From Streptomyces sp. NRRL F-6492 (GTDB taxonomy: Bacteria > Actinomycetota > Actinomycetes > Streptomycetales > Streptomycetaceae): a DNA stretch of 64,000 bases. The notes beneath the pieces were generated by a model. That model searched no databases. It was not told the DNA's origin and saw nothing but the letters and a program-made list of their open reading frames with translations. How positions within the stretch are numbered: position 1 is the first letter of the stretch; every line of letters starts with the position of its first letter. Below are positions 55,393-62,800 of this stretch, piece after piece. The stretch is taken from assembly GCF_001280125.1 (NCBI RefSeq), contig NZ_LGEG01000116.1, forward strand, positions 62,001 through 126,000, in the 5' to 3' direction. The position numbers and the translations under genes were made by a program.

Positions 55393-56922
55393 ATGGCAGA
55401 CGACTACCTCGTACGCATCGGCAAGCTCATCCGTGACGCCCGGCAGCACCGCGGCTGGACCCAGACGCAGCTCGCCGAAGCGCTGGCCACGAGCCAGAGC
55501 GCCGTCAACCGGATCGAGCGCGGCAACCAGAACATCAGCCTTGAGATGATCGCCCGGATCGGCGAGGCCCTCGACAGCGAGATCGTGTCGCTGGGATACG
55601 CGGGCCCCATGCACCTCCGGGTCGTCGGCCGCCGCCGGCTCTCCGGCTCCATCGACGTCAAGACCAGCAAGAACGCCTGTGTCGCGCTGCTGTGCGCCTC
55701 CCTCCTCAACAAGGGCCGCACGGTCCTGCGCCGGGTCGCCCGCATCGAGGAGGTCTTCCGGCTCCTGGAGGTCCTCAACTCCATCGGCGTGCGCACCCGC
55801 TGGATCAACGAGGGCGTGGACCTGGAGATCGTCCCGCCGGCCGAGCTGGACATGGAGTCCATCGACGCCGAGGCCGCGATCCGCACCCGCTCGATCATCA
55901 TGTTCCTCGGCCCGCTGCTGCACCGCATGGACCGCTTCCGGCTGCCGTACGCCGGCGGCTGCGACCTCGGCACGCGCACGATCGAGCCGCACATGATCGC
56001 CCTGCGCCGCTTCGGCCTGGAGGTCACGGCCACCGAGGGCATCTACCACGCGCAGGTCGAGCGCTCGGTCACCCCCGGCCGGCCGATCGTCCTGACCGAG
56101 CGCGGCGACACGGTCACCGAGAACGCGCTGCTCGCCGCCGCCCGGCACGACGGCACGACCGTCATCCGCAACGCCTCCTCCAACTACATGGTCCAGGACC
56201 TCTGCTTCTTCCTGGAGGCGCTGGGCGTCCGGGTCGACGGCATCGGCACCACCACCCTGACCGTGCACGGCGTGCCGCAGATCGACGTGGACGTCGACTA
56301 CTCCCCCTCCGAGGACCCGGTCGAGGCGATGAGCCTGGTGGCCGCCGCCGTCGTCACCGAGTCGGAGCTGACGATCCGCCGGGTGCCGATCGAGTTCATG
56401 GAGATCGAGCTCGCGGTCCTGGAGGAGATGGGCCTCGACCACGACCGCTCGCCCGAGTACACCGCCGACAACGGCCGCACCCGCCTGGTCGACCTGACGG
56501 TCCGCCCCTCCAAGCTGGAGGCGCCGATCGACAAGATCCACCCGATGCCGTTCCCGGGCCTGAACATCGACAACGTCCCCTTCTTCGCGGCCATCGCGGC
56601 CACGGCGCAGGGCAAGACCCTGATCCACGACTGGGTCTACGACAACCGGGCCATCTACCTCACGGACCTCAACCGCCTCGGCGGCCGCCTCCAGCTCCTC
56701 GACCCCCACCGCGTCCTCGTCGAGGGCCCGACCCGCTGGCGCGCCGCCGAGATGATGTGCCCGCCGGCCCTCCGCCCCGCCGTGGTCGTCCTCCTCGCGA
56801 TGATGTCCGCCGAGGGCACGTCGGTCCTCCGGAACGTGTACGTCATCAACCGGGGGTACGAGGACCTGGCGGAGCGGCTGAACTCGATCGGGGCGCAGAT
56901 CGAGATCTTCCGGGACATCTGA
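55393..56922 (+). CDS. murA2: HTH-MurA fusion (UDP-GlcNAc 1-carboxyvinyltransferase-like, MurA2)
   Basis: 509 residues. An Xre-type helix-turn-helix fills residues 5-66 (LIRDARQHRGWTQTQLAEAL, SQSAVNRIERG). A complete EPT/MurA fold follows. MurA makes enolpyruvyl-UDP-GlcNAc, the first committed peptidoglycan precursor. Catalytic landmarks are kept: Lys93-Asn94 in KTSKNACVALL, Cys190 in YAGGCDLGTRTIEPH (the fosfomycin-reactive position), and a PFPGLNIDNVPF segment with the expected Asp. So it could be an active enzyme, a regulator sensing UDP-GlcNAc, or both. The operator palindrome at its promoter suggests autoregulation. The S. coelicolor orthologue is SCO5998. Confidence 0.9.
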   Translation: MADDYLVRIGKLIRDARQHRGWTQTQLAEALATSQSAVNRIERGNQNISLEMIARIGEALDSEIVSLGYAGPMHLRVVGRRRLSGSIDVKTSKNACVALLCASLLNKGRTVLRRVARIEEVFRLLEVLNSIGVRTRWINEGVDLEIVPPAELDMESIDAEAAIRTRSIIMFLGPLLHRMDRFRLPYAGGCDLGTRTIEPHMIALRRFGLEVTATEGIYHAQVERSVTPGRPIVLTERGDTVTENALLAAARHDGTTVIRNASSNYMVQDLCFFLEALGVRVDGIGTTTLTVHGVPQIDVDVDYSPSEDPVEAMSLVAAAVVTESELTIRRVPIEFMEIELAVLEEMGLDHDRSPEYTADNGRTRLVDLTVRPSKLEAPIDKIHPMPFPGLNIDNVPFFAAIAATAQGKTLIHDWVYDNRAIYLTDLNRLGGRLQLLDPHRVLVEGPTRWRAAEMMCPPALRPAVVVLLAMMSAEGTSVLRNVYVINRGYEDLAERLNSIGAQIEIFRDI

Positions 56923-57670
56923 TACGCGAATGCCGCCGCACCCCGTCCTGAACCGCTGTTCAGCGGTTCAGGACGGGGTGCGGCGGCATCTCTGGGACTT
57001 TGGGGGCTGCGGCGGGCCGTGGGCCGCGCTCAACGGCCCCTGCCGGCCGGCGGCGGCTACGCGAAGGTCGCGCCGACGGCGGCGCCGCCTCGTGCGCCGG
57101 CGCGGGGCGGGAAGGGGGAGTGCTTCCGCGGCGCGAACCCCCGGTCGGAGTGCCCCGGCCGGCGTGCCGGGGAGACGATCGATTCGCCGGCCTCCAGTTT
57201 CCCGGAGGCGAAGAAGTGACGCAGGGCGGGAAGCCGTGCTCCCGGGACGGCTCCCCCGCGCGAGCACCGTCTGCGCTGCCCTCCTCCAGTGGTGCGACCA
57301 CCCCCGCCGCGGCCAGAGCGGGCTTCTCCGCGTAGGAGTCGAACGACCACGCCTCAACCCCGCCGGGTGCGGCGGCCGGAGGGCCGATCGTGCCGGACCG
57401 GCGCCGAAGACCCCATCGGGACCGGCGCCCTTGGCGAGCGGAGGGGCCAGGGCTTCCACGTCCTCGTGCTCGACCGCGTGACGGGCTGGAATCCGGAAGT
57501 CGCCCACCAGAGCACTCGGCAACGCTCAAGCCGCCCCCACCAGCGACTTTCCATGCCTCGGCGGCCGAATGAGGTGGCTTCTCATGGATCACTCCGCCAC
57601 CGCACTGACGTGCGATCATCAGGTTTCTTCCATGCCTATCCTCAGATACATCCGAAAGAAGGAACGTCAC
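56923..57670. other. 748-base region without a supported gene
   Basis: It starts with a 60-base hairpin (56930-56989). The remainder has several overlapping open frames on both strands, all Arg/Pro/Ala-rich and without ribosome sites or recognisable domains. Base composition drops near 57560-57670, where the promoter of the EEP/FG-GAP gene should lie. Decayed gene remnants cannot be excluded. Confidence 0.5.
56930..56989. terminator. Very long perfect hairpin after the HTH-MurA gene
   Basis: Arms of 29 bp (56930-56958 and 56961-56989) pair perfectly around a TT loop, 8 bases after the stop codon. It is much longer than the other terminators in the window. Confidence 0.92.
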
Positions 57671-59482
57671 ATGATGCGCCTGCGCGCGCTCATCGTCGCC
57701 CTGCTCGCAGCGACGATGCTGGGTGGCCTGGTCCCCTCGGCATCCGCGGACACCGTCTCGCCGAAGTCCGCCTCCGCACTGCGCTTCCTCAGCTACAACA
57801 TCTGCGGGGGCAACGACGAACTCATCACCCCCTGTGGCACCGCCGCGCAGAGAGACGCCGTGAAGGTGCGCGTCGACCTGGTCAAGAGGCACGTGACCGA
57901 ATGGGACGCGGACGTCCTCTTTCTCCAAGAGGTCTGCAAGTCCCAGTACGACGAGCTTCTGAAGGTGCTCGCGCCTCTGGGATACAGCGGCACCTTCACG
58001 ACCATGATTCCTGTTCCCGTCCCCTCCACGGGGGACCTGTGCAAGTCGAACAGCGAGCCCGCCTTCGACAAGGAGCACCCCTGGGGCAATGCCGTGCTGG
58101 CCAAGGGGCCGGTGACGGTCCTCACTCCTCTCGACCTGACCGTCGGCGGTGAGAAGGCCGGGACGACCTGGAAGTCCTCGTGCGTCCAGGTCGCGCTCCA
58201 GGGCCGCACGACGCGGGCTTGCTCCGTCCACCTGTACTCGTACAACGACGCCATCCGGATCGAGCAGGCCAAGAAGCTCGCCGGCCTCGTCAAGCCGTGG
58301 ATCGACGCGGACACGCCGGTCGTGCTCGGCGGTGACTTCAACGCCCAGCACTGGGCGCAGCGGGACGGGACCTGGTACACCGACCCGCGCCTGAGCCCCC
58401 TGACCTCGCTTCTGGACCCCTTCTACACCCACTCGGGCGGCACGGGCCAGTTCCTGGAGACGGACGAGACCGACGCCCAGCGCTTCACGCCGGAGTGCCA
58501 GGCCCTGAACCCGCCGGTCGGCCAGTGCCGTTCGGGAGCCAACACGGTGCTCAGGGACAGCGACCCCCTCACCGAGTCCAAGTACGACTACATTTTCGTG
58601 AGCGAGAAGCACTTCAAGAACGTCATCGCCGACGCGATGCCGCGCGAGTCCCTCTCCGACCACTACCCCTACCGCGGGGCTGCGACCTGGAAGCACTGCA
58701 ACAACACCGCCGACGGCAAGGCCGACCTGCTGCGCCGTGGCGCCGACGGCAACCTGTACCGCCACTTCGGCGGGCGCCAGGACAAGCTGCTCCAGTCCCT
58801 GTACTGCAAGGTCGGCGCCGGTTGGAACGCCGACTGGAGCACCATGCGTCAGCTCGCGCGAGCGGGTGACGTGGACGGCGACGGCGCCGAGGACCTCTAC
58901 GCCATCGACAGCACGGGAGCCCTCCGCTTCTTCCCGGGAGACCGGACCGAGACGTTCTTCCGGTGGCCCCGCACCGTCGCGACCGGCTACGGCACGGTGG
59001 AGCAGCTGGCCGTGAGCGCGGACATGAACGGCGACGGCACCCGCGACCTGGTGACCCTGCTCGCCGACGGTACGCTCCAGCGCCGGGCGATCCAGTCCGA
59101 CGGCACTGTGAGCAGTCCGGTGGCCATCAGCGGAGACGTCTCGTGGAAGGACTACAACGCCATCCTGACGCCCGGTGACCTCACCGGCGACGGCGTGCCC
59201 GACCTCCTCGCCCGGACTCCCGCCGGTGATCTGTACCTCTACCAGACGACTGCCGGCGCAACGCTGCAGCCGCGTGTCAAGATCGCCTGGGGCTGGAACG
59301 CGTACGACAGTGTCTCCGCCCCCGGAGACGTGGACGGTGACGGCAAGGCCGACCTCCTGGCCCGCGACACCGCCGGCAACGTCTACTTCTACGCCGGCCT
59401 GGGCACGCTGAACGGCACCGTCGCCCTCGCCGACCGATTCAAGAGCGGCTGGGGCTTCCCGGCCGGCGACACCCTGTTCTAG
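57671..59482 (+). CDS. Secreted EEP-family nuclease/phosphatase fused to FG-GAP repeats
   Basis: 603 residues. The Sec signal (LRALIVALLAATMLGGLVPSASA) is followed by the EEP domain (about 35-340): LRFLSYNICGG, DVLFLQEVCKSQYDELL with the catalytic Glu, VVLGGDFNAQHW, and LSDHYPYRG with the terminal Asp-His. Four to five FG-GAP repeats then form a C-terminal propeller (DVDGDGAEDLYAID, DMNGDGTRDLVTLL, DLTGDGVPDLLART, DVDGDGKADLLARD). It may be an extracellular DNase, or a phosphodiesterase delivered to a surface by the propeller. Relative to 6781-7722 the EEP domains are paralogous. ATG at 57671 after AAGGAACGTCAC; frames starting earlier lack a signal peptide. Confidence 0.9.
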   Translation: MMRLRALIVALLAATMLGGLVPSASADTVSPKSASALRFLSYNICGGNDELITPCGTAAQRDAVKVRVDLVKRHVTEWDADVLFLQEVCKSQYDELLKVLAPLGYSGTFTTMIPVPVPSTGDLCKSNSEPAFDKEHPWGNAVLAKGPVTVLTPLDLTVGGEKAGTTWKSSCVQVALQGRTTRACSVHLYSYNDAIRIEQAKKLAGLVKPWIDADTPVVLGGDFNAQHWAQRDGTWYTDPRLSPLTSLLDPFYTHSGGTGQFLETDETDAQRFTPECQALNPPVGQCRSGANTVLRDSDPLTESKYDYIFVSEKHFKNVIADAMPRESLSDHYPYRGAATWKHCNNTADGKADLLRRGADGNLYRHFGGRQDKLLQSLYCKVGAGWNADWSTMRQLARAGDVDGDGAEDLYAIDSTGALRFFPGDRTETFFRWPRTVATGYGTVEQLAVSADMNGDGTRDLVTLLADGTLQRRAIQSDGTVSSPVAISGDVSWKDYNAILTPGDLTGDGVPDLLARTPAGDLYLYQTTAGATLQPRVKIAWGWNAYDSVSAPGDVDGDGKADLLARDTAGNVYFYAGLGTLNGTVALADRFKSGWGFPAGDTLF

Positions 59483-59505
59483 GTCGGCACCCCGACCCCT
59501 CGGGG

Positions 59506-59548
59506 CTCTCCGGCATCGTCCGGAGGGCCCCCTCCTCATGCCGGAGAG
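59506..59548 (+). terminator. Compound hairpin after the EEP/FG-GAP gene
   Basis: CTCTCCGGCAT (59506-59516) pairs with ATGCCGGAGAG (59538-59548). The enclosed 21 bases form a second GGAGG/CCTCC stem. It begins 24 bases after the stop. The rest of the 409-base gap to 59891 shows no supported gene. Confidence 0.82.
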
Positions 59549-59853
59549 CGTGCCTGCGGGGGACGGGGCCGGGCCTCCCGCGTACGTTGGAACGTGGCCG
59601 ACTCGGCTGACCATGCGGCGAAGGCGGTGCGAAAAGCGGACGCGGCACGACGGGGCCGAACCGGCACGCCCCGGTAGGCCAGCGGATGTGCCGAGCCGCC
59701 TGTTGCCGCAGAGGAGCGAGGCCGGCCTCCCCCGCACAGCCCCGGGTCCACAGTGCTGCCCTACAGGGCACAGAACCGGAAGGGCGTCCGCCGGCCGTGG
59801 GAGTCCTCCGGGACTTCTCTGGGACTTCCGGCTTCGTCGACCAGCACCCGCAC

Positions 59854-59883
59854 ACGGCCCCGGGCACCGTCGCCCGGGGCCGT
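59854..59883 (-). terminator. Hairpin terminator of the giant modular protein gene
   Basis: ACGGCCCCGGGC (59854-59865) pairs perfectly with GCCCGGGGCCGT (59872-59883), 9 bases beyond the stop of the leftward gene. Confidence 0.85.
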
Positions 59884-59891
59884 CGCGGTCG

Positions 59892-62800
59892 TCAGCGCGG
59901 GCCCAGGTGGCCGTCCGGGTCGTGGAGTCGGGCGGGACGGGCCGTGAGCATTAGGCGGACGGCGTGTTCCGGCATGCGGACGACCACGGGGCGGGCGAGG
60001 GTCGTCTCGCGGACCGCCGTCGCGGTGGTGCCGGAGCGGATCCTGCCCGTGACCCGGGCGACCGCCCTGACGTCCAGGGTGAACTGGACCAGGACCGACC
60101 CGCTCTTCGGTTTGTGGACCGGCATCGAGCCGGACGCGTTGGCCGCGGCGTCGGTGGTGCCGCCCGAGCCGCCCGCGTTGGCCATGAGCTGGTTGAGCCG
60201 GAACTGGTCGGCGTTGAGGAGCCCGGCGCCCACCAGGCCGCGGGCCGACCTGCCGTGTTCGGCGGCGCTCTGGCCGTCCCGCTGGGTGGGGCGCATGCCC
60301 TCCAGGTGGCTCTGGCCGATCGTCTCGAAGGCCATCTTGTCGCCCACGCCGAGGATCCGGCCGTCGCGCAGCCGGGCGTGCAGGGACGCCCGCAGGTTCT
60401 GGCCCTCCGCGCCGGAGGCGTGCACCGGGGGCAGGTCGGCACCGGCCGAGGTGAGCAGGGGCAGGGCGGCGATCATCCACTCGGTGGAGACCGCCTCGTT
60501 CAGGGCGTACGCGGCGGCCCGGCCCCGGTCGCGGAAGCGCGCCCCGCCGCCCGCCTGCCGGATCGCGGACGTCAGCAGCTGCCGTACCTGGGTGACGCCG
60601 TGGAACCCGTTGACCTGCGCCTCCATCGGCAGTCGCGCGCCGCTCGCGCGCCAGGCGGCCGGGTCGGCCGGGGCCGCCGGGTCGGGGGCGTGCGGGCCGC
60701 GGGCGACCGCGGCCACGTCCCGCGCGGGGAGTTCGGCCCGGGACAGCGCCTCCAGGTCGGCGCGCGGGGCGCGGTGGGTGAGCGTCAGGCCGTCCAGCCG
60801 GGCGAACGCCACCCGGGTGCCGCCCCGGTACAGCTCCAGGCTCGCCCGGACCGGCACCCGCATCCTCGCCACCGCCGCCGAACCGGCGTCCGCGACCGTC
60901 TTCATGCCGAGCTGGCCCCGGCTCGCGGTGCCGCGGCGCCGTGACGCGCCGGACCCGAGGGCGGCGCCGGCCGCTCCGCCGGTGCTCTTCACCTGCCCCG
61001 CGCCGCCGTCCGGCTTGCCGGAGCCCGCCAGGACGCCCTCGACGCCGGTGGTCGTGCCCTCGTCGTGGGAGGTCGCCTGCTGGGCGACGGCGGAGGTGAT
61101 GTACTCCATGTCCCGCCGGTCGTCCGCGTCCCCGAGGAACTCGCCGTCGCCCACCCGGTCGACCTTGAACACCGCCCAGTGCGGGGTGCGGCGGCCGTCG
61201 AGGAGTTCGACGGTGACCCCGCCGTCCATGGCGCCGGACAGCAGTCCCGCCGAGCCGTCCCGGTCCAGGACCCGCAGCAGCCGCCGCACGTTGTCGTTGC
61301 GGTCGTCGAGCTGACGGCGGGGCAGCAGGGTGTCGGCCAGGTCCTGGCGCCGGGTGGCGACGAGCCGTTCCCGCAGTCCCGCGAGCAGGGGTACGAAGTC
61401 GGGAAGGTCCTCGATCATGCCGAAGCCGAGCGGGAGCTCGCGGCGGAATCCGGGGCCGGTGACGGCGGGTCGTGCGGCCGGGGAGGAGCCCTCCGCCCCG
61501 GCGGTCCGTTCGGCGGCGGTCCGTTCGGCGGCGGTCCGCGAACTCTCCGCCGGGCTCTCCCCCCGCGGCGCGGACGACGCCGTGGACGCCCCCGCGGACG
61601 GCCGCGCGCCGGGCCGCGGGCGGCGGCGCAGCGCCTCGGGCAGCTGCTCCTCCGTCAGCCACACCCCGGCCGCCGCGGGGAGCGTCCGGGCGCCCTGGGC
61701 CACGTAGGGGCCGCCGCCGGTCACCTTGACCTCGGCCACCATGGTGACCAGCAGATCGCACTGGACCAGGTGCAGCGGGCCCTTCTTCGGGGTGTGGGCG
61801 TTGCGCTCGACCGTGCCGGACAGGGCGTACGTCTCCGTGTCGCCCTCGCTCGTCGTGCGGAACGCCGACAGGCCCTGCCCCGCCCGCCACGCGGCGCCGT
61901 TCTCCGTTCCGGTCGCGCCCACCTGCACGGTGCTGCCGGTGCCCTGCCCGGTCTGTCCCGCCGACTGGTGGCCGCCGAGCACGAAGGTCTCGGTGCCCGG
62001 GCCCTCGGCGGTGTGCACGAACCGCGGGTTGGCGAGCGCGAGGCGGGTGCCGACCGCGCCGTCGAGGGCGGCCAGGCGGCGCGGATAGCGGAGGTTCTTC
62101 ACGATCCAGCCGGAGGACGCGGCCTGCCGCAGGGCGGCCTGGACGGCCCGCTCGCCGAAGCGCTCCTCGATCGCGAGCCGTGGCGCGAGCCCCTCGGTGG
62201 CAAGCGCCGGGTCCTCGCGCAGCCCCCGGTTCCGGGCGGCGGCCCGGGACAGCAGCGCGAAGGCCAGCTCCCGTACGGGCTGTGCGTCGACGGTCTCCAC
62301 CAGCTGCCAGTCGCGCAGGACCGGTCCCGCTCCGGCGTCCGGGGCGAGGCCGGCCAGGTCGCCGATGCCCCCGGCGGCGACGGTGGCGGCGGGGGGCGCC
62401 GGTGCCGTACCGGCCGCGAGCGCCGCGTCGGCCCGGTCCTTGCCCTCCTGGTCCAGGGTGAACTCGGCCGGTGTGAGCAGTCGTACGTCCTGGCTCCCCA
62501 GGTTCATGTACGTCAGCGTCTCGGCCTCCGGCACGTCCCGGCCCGGACCGCCGACCGTGAGGCCGCGGGCGAGCTTGCGGGGCCGGGAGGTCATGGTGGC
62601 CTCCACGTCGAGGTGCAGGGCGGCGCGGAAGGCGGCGGCGGTGTCGGACCCGTTGGCGACGACGTCCGTACGGCCGGTGGTGCCCGCCTGGTTGCGGTAG
62701 GAGCCGGAGCTGTGCCGCTCGTAGCGGGCCCCGGCGGTCAGGATGCCGGGGATCAACCGGGCCTGGCCGAGCACCAGGCCGCCGATCGAGCGCGAACTGC

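Noticed and set aside
56960..59737. 925-codon minus-strand frame over the EEP/FG-GAP gene
   Set aside because: Antisense to a gene with signal peptide and clear motifs. The part over 57000-57600 was considered as a decayed transposase, but no DDE or Tnp motif could be read.
61506..61540. Short tandem repeat GGTCCGTTCGGCGGC in the giant gene
   Set aside because: Only two full copies encoding a Thr-Ala-Ala-Glu-Arg linker; typical slippage in disordered coding sequence.
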